A stretch of 64,000 bases of DNA from Lachnospiraceae bacterium (GTDB lineage Bacteria; Bacillota; Clostridia; Lachnospirales; Lachnospiraceae). Position 1 is the stretch's first letter. Every line of letters starts with the position of its first letter. A program made the position numbers and the translations under genes. Below the pieces are notes generated by a model, which worked only from the letters and a program-made list of their open reading frames with translations, ran no database searches and had not been told where the DNA came from. The stretch lies in assembly GCA_900768755.1 (NCBI GenBank), contig CAAGDV010000036.1, positions 62,001-126,000 on the forward strand, given 5' to 3'. Below are positions 36,707 to 46,065 of the stretch, in pieces.

Positions 36707-38035
36707 ATGGGCGCGCAGATTAACACCAGAAATATTATTCTCGATATTTTGACAGAGGTCCTGGATAGAGGGCAGTATTCGGGTAAAGTGCTCTCGATGG
36801 CGCTAAGTAAATATCAGTATATCACAAAGGAAGACCGGGCGTTTATATCCCGCGTCAGCATGGGTACCATTGAGAGACTGATTTCCATTGATTATATTGC
36901 GGATTCTTTTTCTAAAGTAAAGACTTCCAAAATGAAGCCTATTATCCGAAACATTATACGCATGGGAATATACCAGATTGTGTTCATGGACAGAACCGAC
37001 GACTATGCGGCCTGCAACGAGGCGGTCAAACTTGCCGCCAAAAGAGGTTTTGCTTCCCTTAAAGGTTTTGTAAACGGGGTGTTAAGAACCGTCTCAAGAG
37101 AGAAGGATAAGATAGTATATCCGAGTAAAGCGGTGCTGTATTCCGTACCGGACTGGCTTTTTGACATGTGGAACGGCATATACGGCGGGGATATTACCGA
37201 CCGTATTCTTGCTTCACAATATATCGATAGACCGCTTACAATCAGGTGCAATGAGAGAAAATGCAGTGTCAAGGAACTGCTTGAAAATCTCCGCGAAGAT
37301 GGAGTCACCGCCACAGTATGCAGCGATGTGCCCGGGGCTCTTATGCTTGAAAAAATGGATTATCTCGGTGCGATAGATTCGTTCTGCCGGGGAGAATTCT
37401 GGGTTCAGGATTTAAGCTCTATGCTTGCGGCCGTCGCCGCCGATGCGAAGGAGGGCGATAAGGTTCTTGATGTATGCAGTGTGCCCGGAGGCAAAAGCCT
37501 CTGCGTGGCGATGAATGACAGAACCGGTGAGATAATCTGCTGTGATATATCGGACAATAAAACGGCGCTCATTGATGAGAACATTGAAAGACTCGGAATC
37601 GACAATATGTCATCAATGGTGTGGGATGCAACCGTACATAACCCTGAGTGGGAATCGGCTTTTGACCTTGTGATTGCGGATGTTCCCTGCTCGGGACTCG
37701 GAATTCTTTCCAAAAAACCCGATATTAAATACAACACGGACGAGACCGCGATATCACAGCTTAGTGGGCTCCAGAAGCAGATACTTGCCAATGCAGCGTC
37801 CTATGTGAAGAAGGGCGGAGTGCTGATGTACAGCACCTGTACCCTGAATCCGCGTGAGAATCTGGACAACGTGCACTGGCTTTTGGACAATTATGATTTT
37901 GAACTTAAGGATTTTTCGGATAAGGTGCCGGAGAATATATATAATAACACATCAAAGGACGGATATCTTGAGATTTTGCCCGGAATAAACAGTGATTATG
38001 ACGGTTTTTTTATGGCAAAATTAGTAAGAAAGTAA
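36707..38035 (+). CDS. rsmB: 16S rRNA m5C967 methyltransferase (Sun/RsmB)
   Basis: A 442-residue SAM-dependent cytosine-5 methyltransferase. The N-terminal NusB-like domain (about 1-140) is followed by the methyltransferase core with motif I VLDVCSVPGGKS, motif IV DVPCSGLG (Cys that releases the product) and motif VI YSTCTLNPREN (catalytic Cys). Motif I has Ser where Ala is usual. It lies 2 bases after fmt and 3 before rlmN. Confidence 0.94.
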   Translation: MGAQINTRNIILDILTEVLDRGQYSGKVLSMALSKYQYITKEDRAFISRVSMGTIERLISIDYIADSFSKVKTSKMKPIIRNIIRMGIYQIVFMDRTDDYAACNEAVKLAAKRGFASLKGFVNGVLRTVSREKDKIVYPSKAVLYSVPDWLFDMWNGIYGGDITDRILASQYIDRPLTIRCNERKCSVKELLENLREDGVTATVCSDVPGALMLEKMDYLGAIDSFCRGEFWVQDLSSMLAAVAADAKEGDKVLDVCSVPGGKSLCVAMNDRTGEIICCDISDNKTALIDENIERLGIDNMSSMVWDATVHNPEWESAFDLVIADVPCSGLGILSKKPDIKYNTDETAISQLSGLQKQILANAASYVKKGGVLMYSTCTLNPRENLDNVHWLLDNYDFELKDFSDKVPENIYNNTSKDGYLEILPGINSDYDGFFMAKLVRK

Positions 38036-38038
38036 TAT

Positions 38039-39088
38039 ATGGACAGAATAGACATTAAATCATTGACCTTCGACGAGTTAAAAGAATATATGCTAAGTAT
38101 ATCCGAGCCGGCTTTCCGCGCCAAACAGTTGTATGAGTGGATGCACGTAAGGCAGGCGAAGGGTTTTGACGTGATGAGCAATATCCCTGTTGCTCTTCAG
38201 AAAAAACTGGACGGTCAGTGCGATTATGTGTGCTTAAAGCCTGTGAATGTCCAGGTCTCTGCGGAGGATGGGACGACCAAGTACCTTTGGGAGCTTTCGG
38301 ACGGCAATCTGATTGAGAGCGTGCTTATGCGCTATCACCACGGTAATTCGGTGTGCATATCGTCGCAGGCCGGATGCCGAATGGGCTGCCGTTTCTGTGC
38401 ATCTACGCTTGACGGTCTTGCAAGGAATCTGACCGCTTCCGAGATGCTTGACCAGATATACAGAATCACCGAGCTTTCGGGTGAGAGAGTGTCCAATGTT
38501 GTGGTGATGGGTTCCGGGGAACCTATGGATAATTTTGACAATTTTGTAAAATTTCAGAAAATGCTGACTGATGATAAAGGATTAAATATCAGCGCAAGAA
38601 ATCTTACGGTATCGACCTGCGGCATAGTGCCTAAGATATACGAACTTGCGGATATGAAGCTGCAGCTTACGCTTGCAATCTCGCTTCATGCGCCGAACGA
38701 TGTTTTGAGAAAACAGCTTATGCCTATTGCCAACAAATATTCGGTGGCGGAAATCATCGCGGCATGCAGATATTATTTTGACAAGACGGGAAGGCGGATT
38801 ACTTTTGAGTACAGCCTATGTAAGGGGCAGAACGACTCCGATGAGTGCGCCGATGAGCTGGCGAACCTCATTAAAGGCCTTAACTGCCACGTAAATCTCA
38901 TTCCCGTAAATCCGATAAAAGAAAGGGATTTCAGGCAGTCGGAGCAGTATACGGTCAAGAAATTTAAAAATAAACTTGAAAAGTATGGGATAAATGTTAC
39001 AATTAGGAGAGAAATGGGTCGCGATATTGAAGGGGCCTGTGGACAGCTTAGGAAGAGATACAGTGACACCAAGAAGGAGCAGCAATGA
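38039..39088 (+). CDS. rlmN: 23S rRNA/tRNA A2503/A37 C2-methyltransferase, radical SAM
   Basis: Radical SAM methyltransferase of 349 residues. The cluster motif is CRMGCRFC, GSGEPMDN binds SAM, and the two methyl-transfer cysteines are in the C-terminal EGACGQLR and the QAGC region. It has normal length and its stop overlaps the start of the phosphatase gene by 4 bases (ATGA). Confidence 0.95.
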   Translation: MDRIDIKSLTFDELKEYMLSISEPAFRAKQLYEWMHVRQAKGFDVMSNIPVALQKKLDGQCDYVCLKPVNVQVSAEDGTTKYLWELSDGNLIESVLMRYHHGNSVCISSQAGCRMGCRFCASTLDGLARNLTASEMLDQIYRITELSGERVSNVVVMGSGEPMDNFDNFVKFQKMLTDDKGLNISARNLTVSTCGIVPKIYELADMKLQLTLAISLHAPNDVLRKQLMPIANKYSVAEIIAACRYYFDKTGRRITFEYSLCKGQNDSDECADELANLIKGLNCHVNLIPVNPIKERDFRQSEQYTVKKFKNKLEKYGINVTIRREMGRDIEGACGQLRKRYSDTKKEQQ

Positions 39089-39807
39089 TTTCAGCATATG
39101 CTTTGACGGATGTGGGCATTGCAAGAAGCATGAATCAGGATTATGTATTCTGTACCAGTAAGCCTGTCGGAAAGCTTCCGAATCTGTACATAGTTGCAGA
39201 TGGAATGGGAGGACATAAGGCGGGAGACCTTGCTTCGAAATTCTCGGTTCAGACATTTGTGGAACAGGTGCGCAAAGCGAGAACTGACAACCCGATTACC
39301 GTTATTTCTGATGCAATTAAATATACTAACGGAAGACTTGTCGAACTTGCGGCAACTTCTGTTGATTATGCCGGAATGGGAACCACGTTTGTTGTTGCGA
39401 CAATAATAGGAGGCTCGCTTTATGTGGCCAACGTGGGCGACAGCAGACTGTATGTGTGCTCTGATGCACTTCGGCAGATTACCAGAGACCATTCCCTTGT
39501 GGAAGAGATGGTCAGCAAGGGAACAATTGACAGGGACGAAGCAAGAAATCATGAGCGCAAGAATGTTATTACCCGAGCCATCGGCGGAGGTGACGATATT
39601 ATGGCGGATTTCTTCGAGGTTGAGATAAAGCATGGAGAGTATGTGCTTATGTGCTCCGACGGTTTAACTAACATGCTGGAGGACAACGAGATTTACGAAG
39701 TGATGTCAGACGACAGAAGTATTGATGATAAAGCGGCAGAGCTTGTCAGACTGGCCAATGACCGCGGCGGAAGAGACAATATTTCACTCATAATTATTGA
39801 ACCATAG
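39085..39807 (+). CDS. prpC: PP2C-type Ser/Thr protein phosphatase
   Basis: Mn/Mg-dependent phosphatase of 240 residues that opposes the PASTA kinase encoded next. Metal-binding motifs are VADGMGGHKAGDLAS, NVGDSRLYV, CSDGLTNML and GGRDNIS. Coupled to rlmN by ATGA. The kinase start is 13 bases after its stop with a strong AGGAGG between them. Confidence 0.95.
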   Translation: MISAYALTDVGIARSMNQDYVFCTSKPVGKLPNLYIVADGMGGHKAGDLASKFSVQTFVEQVRKARTDNPITVISDAIKYTNGRLVELAATSVDYAGMGTTFVVATIIGGSLYVANVGDSRLYVCSDALRQITRDHSLVEEMVSKGTIDRDEARNHERKNVITRAIGGGDDIMADFFEVEIKHGEYVLMCSDGLTNMLEDNEIYEVMSDDRSIDDKAAELVRLANDRGGRDNISLIIIEP

Positions 39808-39820
39808 CTTAGGAGGATAT

Positions 39821-42109
39821 ATGTTAAGAGAAGGAATGTTTTTGGCAGACAGATATGAGGTCCTTGAGAAAATAGGCTCAGGCGGTATGTCCGATGTCTA
39901 TAAGGCAAAATGCCATAAACTCAACAGATTTGTGGCAATCAAGGTTCTGAAACCGGAGTTTTGCGAGGATAAGACCTTTGTATCAAAATTCCGTGCGGAG
40001 GCACAGTCTGCTGCAGGACTTATGCATTCGAATATTGTTAATGTGTATGATGTTGGTGAGGAGAACGGCATCTACTACATTATCATGGAGCTTGTAGAGG
40101 GCATAACACTCAAGAAATATATCGAGAAGAAGGGCAGACTCGGCGTAAGAGAGGCTGTCAGCGTTGCGATTCAGGTCGCACAGGGAATAGAGGCGGCTCA
40201 TAAACATCATGTGGTACATCGCGATATTAAGCCCCAGAACATCATAATTTCAAAAGAAGGTAAGGTTAAGGTAACGGATTTCGGAATCGCAAGGGCTGCG
40301 TCTTCCAACACAATTAATTCGACCGTTATGGGATCTGTTCACTATATTTCGCCGGAGCAGGCACGCGGCGGATACAGCGATGAGAAAAGCGATATATACT
40401 CTTTTGGTGTAATGCTGTTTGAGATGCTTACCGGAAGAGTTCCTTTTGAGGGAGATACAACCGTTGCAATCGCTTTGCAGCATATTCAGGACGATATGGT
40501 TTCGCCCAGAAAGTATCTTCCGGATATACCCGTGAGTGTCGAGAAGATTGTGCTTAAGTGTACCCAGAAGAAGACTGACCGCAGATACCAGAACATGACG
40601 GATCTCATTGCGGACCTTAAGCGTTCTCTTGTAACTCCGGATGAGGATTTTGTCGTAATATCGTCTGCTGTAGTTCCGGGTGGCGCAACCCAGCTTATCG
40701 GAGATGAGGATATTGCTGAGATTAACAAAAAGATTACAGTGCACGCTGCAGATGATGATACGGATAAATCCGGCGAAGAGGATATTGATGAAGACAGTGA
40801 TATTTCCGATGAGGAGGTTGATTATGTGAACGAGGAAGAGGATGACGCCGACGGCTATGAAAGACGAATGGCTGCCTCTAAGAAAATAGATACGGTTATA
40901 ACGATTCTCGGTATCGTTGTCGGAGTGATTATTCTTACCATTGCGATTATAGTTATAAGCAAGATGGCAGAACTTTTCAAACATTCGTCATCTTCAACTC
41001 CGATTGTCCAGACCTCGACTGCCGATGACGGAAAAATAGCGGTTCCGAACATTCTGGGACGCACATATGATGAAGCAAAGCAGATGCTCAATGAGGTAGG
41101 GCTTGGAATCAGCCCGGTTGAAGAGTACAGTGATCTGTATCCTGAGGGACAGATCTTTAATCTGAATTACAATGTGGGAACAAGGGTTGAGCCTAACACG
41201 ACAATTGTAGTATATATCAGCAAGGGAGTTGCATCTTTTGCCATGCCCGATGTTGAAGGCAAGCAACAGAGCGAGGCTGATGCCATTTTGAGGGATAAAC
41301 TTCTCCTTCCGACCTACAAGTTCGAAGATACGGATGACAAAGATAAGGCGGGAACCGTATTGTATACAGACCCTGCTGCCGGTTCAATGGTTAAGCCGGG
41401 CGACAAGGTTGTTGTCACAATATATAAAGCTAAGGGTCAGGCTGTTTCGGTTGTTCCTGATGTACGCGGAATGAGCAAAGAGGATGCCGAGGCAGAACTT
41501 AAGACCAAAGGATTTTTGAATCTCGAATACAATTATGAGTATGATGACGAAGTGGCGGAAGACGTTGTTATCTCTCAGGGCGGAGCTGCAATAGGCGGTG
41601 AGGCGGACATTGAGACTACAATTACGCTTGTAATCAGCAAAGGACCTGCACCTACAGAGGAGACTTCCGAGGAGACTTCTGAAGAGACTTCAGGTGAGAC
41701 AACTGAGAATCCTTCCGATGAATCAACGACTGAGGAGACAGAGGCACCTTCGGAGGGTCAGACAACCGAGCCTCCGACCGAGGGTCCGAGTGTGGATCCC
41801 ACGACGGTAGCATACAATACCTTTGTAGGCACTTTTTCAGCTGAAGACATTAAGTCTGTGGCTGACAGTACATATACAGGTACAATAAAGGTTATGGTGT
41901 GGGTTAAGGATTCCGAAGGATTCAGCAAGAAAGTCAGCTCTCTCACGCCGGCAGCTTATGGCGACCTTCGCGCGGTTGACCTTTCTGCGGTGGACAGTAA
42001 CATAACTGGCTTTAAGGCAGGCACCGGTGAAGCCTGGGTTGAGTTAGAATATACCGGAGGCGAATTGGCTAATGTCCAGACTGCTGTCAAAAACATCACA
42101 ATCAATTAA
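39821..42109 (+). CDS. prkC: PASTA-domain Ser/Thr protein kinase
   Basis: Membrane kinase of the PrkC/StkP type, about 762 residues. Order: kinase domain (about 10-275; GSGGMSDVY, AIKVL, HRDIKPQN near 133, DFGIARA, SPEQARGG), an acidic cytoplasmic linker (about 285-355), one TM helix (about 358-385), three PASTA repeats (about 405-610) that bind muropeptides or lipid II, a Thr/Glu/Ser-rich stalk (about 612-660), and an extra C-terminal domain of about 100 residues that I do not recognise. Start ATG 39821 behind AGGAGG at 39811-39816; an in-frame start at 39797 lies in the phosphatase gene. Confidence 0.95.
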   Translation: MLREGMFLADRYEVLEKIGSGGMSDVYKAKCHKLNRFVAIKVLKPEFCEDKTFVSKFRAEAQSAAGLMHSNIVNVYDVGEENGIYYIIMELVEGITLKKYIEKKGRLGVREAVSVAIQVAQGIEAAHKHHVVHRDIKPQNIIISKEGKVKVTDFGIARAASSNTINSTVMGSVHYISPEQARGGYSDEKSDIYSFGVMLFEMLTGRVPFEGDTTVAIALQHIQDDMVSPRKYLPDIPVSVEKIVLKCTQKKTDRRYQNMTDLIADLKRSLVTPDEDFVVISSAVVPGGATQLIGDEDIAEINKKITVHAADDDTDKSGEEDIDEDSDISDEEVDYVNEEEDDADGYERRMAASKKIDTVITILGIVVGVIILTIAIIVISKMAELFKHSSSSTPIVQTSTADDGKIAVPNILGRTYDEAKQMLNEVGLGISPVEEYSDLYPEGQIFNLNYNVGTRVEPNTTIVVYISKGVASFAMPDVEGKQQSEADAILRDKLLLPTYKFEDTDDKDKAGTVLYTDPAAGSMVKPGDKVVVTIYKAKGQAVSVVPDVRGMSKEDAEAELKTKGFLNLEYNYEYDDEVAEDVVISQGGAAIGGEADIETTITLVISKGPAPTEETSEETSEETSGETTENPSDESTTEETEAPSEGQTTEPPTEGPSVDPTTVAYNTFVGTFSAEDIKSVADSTYTGTIKVMVWVKDSEGFSKKVSSLTPAAYGDLRAVDLSAVDSNITGFKAGTGEAWVELEYTGGELANVQTAVKNITIN

Positions 42110-42118
42110 GAAGGATAT

Positions 42119-42997
42119 ATGCAGGGAAAAATAATAAAGGGAATTGCAGGATTTTATTACGTGCACGCCGGTAATCCCGGCGTGTACGAATGTAAAGCCA
42201 AAGGGGTGTTCCGCAATCGGAATATCAAGCCTTTGGTGGGTGATAATGTGGAGATTGACATTATCGATGAGGAGCAGAAAGTCGGTAACATCGTGGATAT
42301 TCTGCCCAGAAATAATGAACTTATCAGACCGGCGGTTGCGAACATTGATCAGGCGCTGGTCGTTTTTGCGTCACAGTCACCGGAGCCGAATTTCAATCTT
42401 TTAAGCCGTTTTCTCGTTATGATGGGACAGAATGAGATTGACACGATTGTGTGCTTTAATAAGAGCGACCAGGTGACGGCGGAGAAGGTGTCCGAATTGT
42501 GCGGTCTTTTGTCCGGCTGCAGATGCAGGGTAATTCATACGAGCACGCTTACCAAAGAAGGCATTGATGAGCTTAGAGAGTTGTTGGCGGGCAGAACTAC
42601 GGCTTTGGCGGGACCTTCGGGCGTCGGCAAATCCTCAATCCTTAACGCGGTTTTCCCGGACGCCGGCTCCAGAATCGGAATGATTTCGGAGAAAATTAAC
42701 CGAGGAAAACACACAACCCGGCATACCGAGATTTTTGCACTTACGGATGACACTTTTATCATGGATACTCCCGGCTTCACGTCGCTTGATTTTTTTAACA
42801 TCGAGAGTGACGAACTGCGATTTTACTTTGACGAGTTTGCCGATTACGAGGGGAAGTGCAGGTTTAACGGGTGCGTGCATGTCAATGAGCCGGATTGCAG
42901 CGTCAAGGCGGCGGTTCAGAACGGATTGATAAACCGTACAAGGTATGACATATATATCAGCATGTATAATGAATTGAAAATGAAGAGGAAATATTGA
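42119..42997 (+). CDS. rsgA: Small ribosomal subunit biogenesis GTPase RsgA
   Basis: Circularly permuted GTPase of 292 residues with an N-terminal OB fold, which helps mature the 30S subunit. G motifs appear in permuted order: NKSD, then GPSGVGKSSILN, then DTPGFTSL. The C-terminal zinc finger is CRFNGCVHVNEPDC. Its stop TGA and the rpe start ATG share one base (TGATG). Confidence 0.95.
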   Translation: MQGKIIKGIAGFYYVHAGNPGVYECKAKGVFRNRNIKPLVGDNVEIDIIDEEQKVGNIVDILPRNNELIRPAVANIDQALVVFASQSPEPNFNLLSRFLVMMGQNEIDTIVCFNKSDQVTAEKVSELCGLLSGCRCRVIHTSTLTKEGIDELRELLAGRTTALAGPSGVGKSSILNAVFPDAGSRIGMISEKINRGKHTTRHTEIFALTDDTFIMDTPGFTSLDFFNIESDELRFYFDEFADYEGKCRFNGCVHVNEPDCSVKAAVQNGLINRTRYDIYISMYNELKMKRKY

Positions 42998-43650
42998 TGA
43001 AAAGATATCTTTCACCGTCCATACTGGCGGCAGATTTCACAAGGCTCGGAGAGCAGGTGAGCGAGGCGGAAAAAGCGGGCGCAACCCACATACATCTTGA
43101 TGTCATGGATGGAATGTTTGTTCCAAACATATCTTTTGGCGTGCCCGTAATCGAATCCCTTAAGAAGAGCTGCAATATGATTTTTGACGTGCATCTCATG
43201 ATTGAAGAACCGATAAGATACGTGGAAGCCTTCAGAAAAGCGGGCGCCGACATTATTACGGTTCATGTCGAGGCGTGCAGCGATGTGACCGCGACACTTG
43301 ACAGGATTAAAGAACTGGGAGCAGTCCCATCGCTTTCTGTCAATCCGGACACCGATATTGAAGCGGTGATTCCGTACCTTCCCCGGATTGGACAGCTTCT
43401 TCATATGACGGTGAGACCGGGCTTTGGCGGACAGAGCTTCATGCCGGTATCCTATGACAGATTAAGAAGACTCAATGAGATAAGAGCGAAAGAAGGATAT
43501 GATTTTCTGCTGGAGGTTGACGGCGGCATCACGCTTTCAAATCTGTCGGATGTGTTGGATACGGGAGTTGACATGGTTGTTGCCGGCTCATCTGTTTTTC
43601 GCGGAGACATAACGGAGAATGTCAAAAAATTTCTTGAGGTACTTGGATGA
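42997..43650 (+). CDS. rpe: Ribulose-phosphate 3-epimerase
   Basis: TIM-barrel enzyme of 217 residues interconverting ribulose-5-P and xylulose-5-P. Motifs LSPSILAADF, HLDVMDGMFVPNISFG, VHLMIEEP, VNPDT and the C-terminal VDGGI and VVAGSSVFRG are intact. The ATG at 42997 is preferred to TTG 42994; AGAGGAAA lies upstream. It overlaps thiN by 4 bases (ATGA). Confidence 0.95.
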   Translation: MKRYLSPSILAADFTRLGEQVSEAEKAGATHIHLDVMDGMFVPNISFGVPVIESLKKSCNMIFDVHLMIEEPIRYVEAFRKAGADIITVHVEACSDVTATLDRIKELGAVPSLSVNPDTDIEAVIPYLPRIGQLLHMTVRPGFGGQSFMPVSYDRLRRLNEIRAKEGYDFLLEVDGGITLSNLSDVLDTGVDMVVAGSSVFRGDITENVKKFLEVLG

Positions 43651-44300
43651 ACACACTGATTATTGCAGGCGGAAGCTTTGACGGTCAATTTGCAGCTGAA
43701 TATGTCAGATGTCACCGGTACGACTGTGTAATAGCAGTGGACGGAGGCTTGCCATATGCAAAAGAACTCGGGATTAAGGTCGATTATATCGTGGGAGATT
43801 TTGACACGTTCACCGATATTGATGCTGAATACTGGGAAAAAAGCGGCGCAACTATAAGACGATTTGAGCCGATGAAGGATGACACGGATTCGGAGATTGC
43901 GATTAAGATGGCCGTCGGGATGAACAGCGACATTGATATTCTGGGTGCGACCGGCGGAAGACTGGATCATTTTCTCGGAAACATCCATAATCTTGCTATT
44001 GCGGCAGAAAAAGGGCTGACGGCGAGAATAATAGACCCGCAGAATATTATTTTTCTTGCAATGTCGGATTTTACAATGAACCGTGCAGACTACCCGGGAA
44101 AATATGTATCTTTTGTTCCGTTTGCCGGAGAGGTTACCGGACTACAATTAAAGGGCTTTAAGTATCCCCTTTCGGGATATACGTTAAAGCCCGGTGTATC
44201 AAGATGTATAAGCAATGAGTTTGCCGCCGATTCAGCGAGCGTCAGCTTTCTTGGCGGAAGTCTGATAGTCATCAATTCATCAGACGTTAAACCTGAATAA
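43647..44300 (+). CDS. thiN: Thiamine pyrophosphokinase
   Basis: Transfers pyrophosphate from ATP to thiamine, 217 residues. Motifs AVDGGLPYAKEL, IVGDFDTF, KDDTDSEIAI and GATGGRLDHFLGN are the known catalytic and thiamine-binding segments. It closes the priA-to-thiN run. The last 21 bases overlap the end of convergent ychF. Confidence 0.93.
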   Translation: MNTLIIAGGSFDGQFAAEYVRCHRYDCVIAVDGGLPYAKELGIKVDYIVGDFDTFTDIDAEYWEKSGATIRRFEPMKDDTDSEIAIKMAVGMNSDIDILGATGGRLDHFLGNIHNLAIAAEKGLTARIIDPQNIIFLAMSDFTMNRADYPGKYVSFVPFAGEVTGLQLKGFKYPLSGYTLKPGVSRCISNEFAADSASVSFLGGSLIVINSSDVKPE

Positions 44301-45377
44301 AATAACATCGCCGTCTTTTACGACGTAGTCCTTGCCTTCAATTCCGACAAGTCCCTTCACTTTTGCGGCAGCGTATGTTTTGCAGTCCAAAAGGTCCTGA
44401 TAGTTCACAACTTCAGCCTTTATGAAGCCGCGTTCAAAATCACTGTGTATTTTGCCTGCGGCGCCGGGCGCCTTGGTTCCTTTTCTGATGGTCCAGGCTC
44501 TTGTCTCGGTCGGACCGGCAGTGAGAAAGCTGATGAGTCCCAGAAGCCTGTAGCTTGCCTTTATAAGCTTGTCAAGACCTGACTCGGAAAGTCCCAGATC
44601 ATCAAGAAATTCTTTCTTCTCATCATCATCCAGTTCGGAAATCTCTTCCTCAATTCTGGCACATACAACAAAAACTTCGTTGCCTTCTTTTGCGGCATAA
44701 TCCCGAACGCTCTGTACATACGGATTGCCGGCGCCGTCATCTGCCAAATCATCCTCACTCACATTTGCAGCATAGATTACAGGTTTGGATGTGAGAAGGT
44801 CATATGTTGCCAGAATAGCGGCAGAATCATCGTCGGAAGGCACATAAGTACGCGCCGCAAGCCCCTTCTCAAGATGGGCCTTAAGTGCCTCCAAAAGCTC
44901 AAGCTCTTTTGCAAGTGCTTTATCGTTGCGGGCACCTCTTGAAACCTTGGCGATTCTTCGCTCAATAATGTCAAGGTCGGAAAAAATCAGCTCATAGTTG
45001 ATTGTCTCGATATCCCTGAGCGGATTGACCGAACCGTCCACATGCACAATGTTGGTGTTCTCAAAGCATCTGACAACGTGAACGATTGCATCGGTCTCCC
45101 TGATGTGCGAGAGAAACTGATTGCCGAGGCCCTCACCCTTTGAAGCCCCTTTCACAAGTCCGGCAATATCAACGAATTCGATAACTGCGGGCACAATTTT
45201 TGCAGAATTGTACAGCTCTGCCAAAAGTGCAAGTCTCTCGTCCGGTACTGATACAACTCCCACATTGGGGTCAATTGTGCAGAACGGATAGTTGGCGGAC
45301 TCCGCACCGGCCTTGGTCAGCGAATTGAAAAGTGTACTTTTGCCGACATTCGGTAAACCTACGATTCCTAATTTCAT
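44280..45377 (-). CDS. ychF: Redox-regulated ATPase YchF (Obg family)
   Basis: Obg-like P-loop protein of 365 residues that binds ATP rather than GTP. Walker A is GLPNVGKSTLFN, Walker B is DIAGLVKGASKGEGLGNQFL; the base-recognition motif reads NVSE instead of NKxD, as in the family. A coiled coil (about residues 135-190) and the C-terminal TGS-like domain follow. The start at 45377 (M-K-L-G-I) has AGGAG at 45388-45392; a longer frame runs into the promoter. The end overlaps thiN by 21 bases. Confidence 0.96.
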   Translation of the reverse strand: MKLGIVGLPNVGKSTLFNSLTKAGAESANYPFCTIDPNVGVVSVPDERLALLAELYNSAKIVPAVIEFVDIAGLVKGASKGEGLGNQFLSHIRETDAIVHVVRCFENTNIVHVDGSVNPLRDIETINYELIFSDLDIIERRIAKVSRGARNDKALAKELELLEALKAHLEKGLAARTYVPSDDDSAAILATYDLLTSKPVIYAANVSEDDLADDGAGNPYVQSVRDYAAKEGNEVFVVCARIEEEISELDDDEKKEFLDDLGLSESGLDKLIKASYRLLGLISFLTAGPTETRAWTIRKGTKAPGAAGKIHSDFERGFIKAEVVNYQDLLDCKTYAAAKVKGLVGIEGKDYVVKDGDVILFRFNV

Positions 45378-45439
45378 ATCTAAGTATCTCCTATAAAAAA
45401 TAATATCTGATGTTGCTTTAACACATAATGCATCTATAC

Positions 45440-45468
45440 ATTGTAGCACACATAACGGCTATTCTCAA
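45440..45468 (-). promoter_or_regulatory. ychF promoter
   Basis: On the minus strand TTGAGA (45468-45463), a 17-base spacer and TACAAT (45445-45440), about 63 bases upstream of the ychF start. It is divergent from the marR promoter, 15 bases away. Confidence 0.78.
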
Positions 45469-45483
45469 CTTAATTTTGAAGTG

Positions 45484-45524
45484 TTGACGGAACTCTGATA
45501 CAATAGTATAATACACAACAGTGT
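45484..45524 (+). promoter_or_regulatory. marR promoter with a likely autorepression site
   Basis: TTGACG (45484-45489), a 17-base spacer, TATAAT (45507-45512). Directly after it lies the dyad ACAC-AACA-GTGT (45513-45524), over the expected start point, a fitting place for a MarR operator. Confidence 0.78.
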
Positions 45525-45538
45525 TTTTGGAGGTACGT

Positions 45539-45997
45539 ATGGTATCCAGATTTGATAAGTTCAGTTATGATATTTCGGAAATATATTACTGTTGGCACAG
45601 GATAGCGGCACAGTGCATGGAGGAGTACGGGCTTAAAGGTTCATATTCCGTGTATTTTACGACGCTTAGCAATTATCCGGACGGAATTACTGCGGCGAGA
45701 CTTTCACAGTTGTGCAGCAGAAACAAAGCGGATGTCTCACGCTCAATGGCGCAGCTTGAGAAGATGGGTCTGATTAAGCGGAGCGGAAATAAGAACGGCT
45801 ACCGCGCCCTCATCGCGCTTACGGACAAGGGGCGTGATGTCGCAAAACAGATTGCCGAAAAAGCCGAGAGGGCCGTGGCAATCGGAGGAATGGGCATAAG
45901 CGACGAGGAGAGGGCTGTTTTTTACCGTGCTCTCGACACAATTGCCGAAAACCTCAGAAAATATGTGGATGGCAATAATGCTGATAATGAATATTGA
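45539..45997 (+). CDS. MarR-family transcriptional regulator
   Basis: A 152-residue winged-helix regulator. The central part shows the MarR pattern: GITAARLSQLCSRNKADVSRS as the recognition helix region and LIKRSGNKNGYRALIALTDKG as the wing, with helices at both ends for dimerisation. ATG 45539 follows GGAGG at 45529-45533; an in-frame GTG at 45521 overlaps that site and the operator. Target genes are unknown; lgt downstream has its own leader, so autoregulation is the best-supported role. Confidence 0.9.
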   Translation: MVSRFDKFSYDISEIYYCWHRIAAQCMEEYGLKGSYSVYFTTLSNYPDGITAARLSQLCSRNKADVSRSMAQLEKMGLIKRSGNKNGYRALIALTDKGRDVAKQIAEKAERAVAIGGMGISDEERAVFYRALDTIAENLRKYVDGNNADNEY

Positions 45998-46065
45998 TTA
46001 GTTAAAAAAATAGTGCTAAAATAGTCACATCGGTTATGCAATAAATAATATCTAGGAGTGATTTT

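Noticed and set aside
41656..41710. GAGACTTC tandem repeats in the PASTA kinase
   Set aside because: They encode the Thr/Glu/Ser stalk between domains and need no separate explanation as a mobile repeat.
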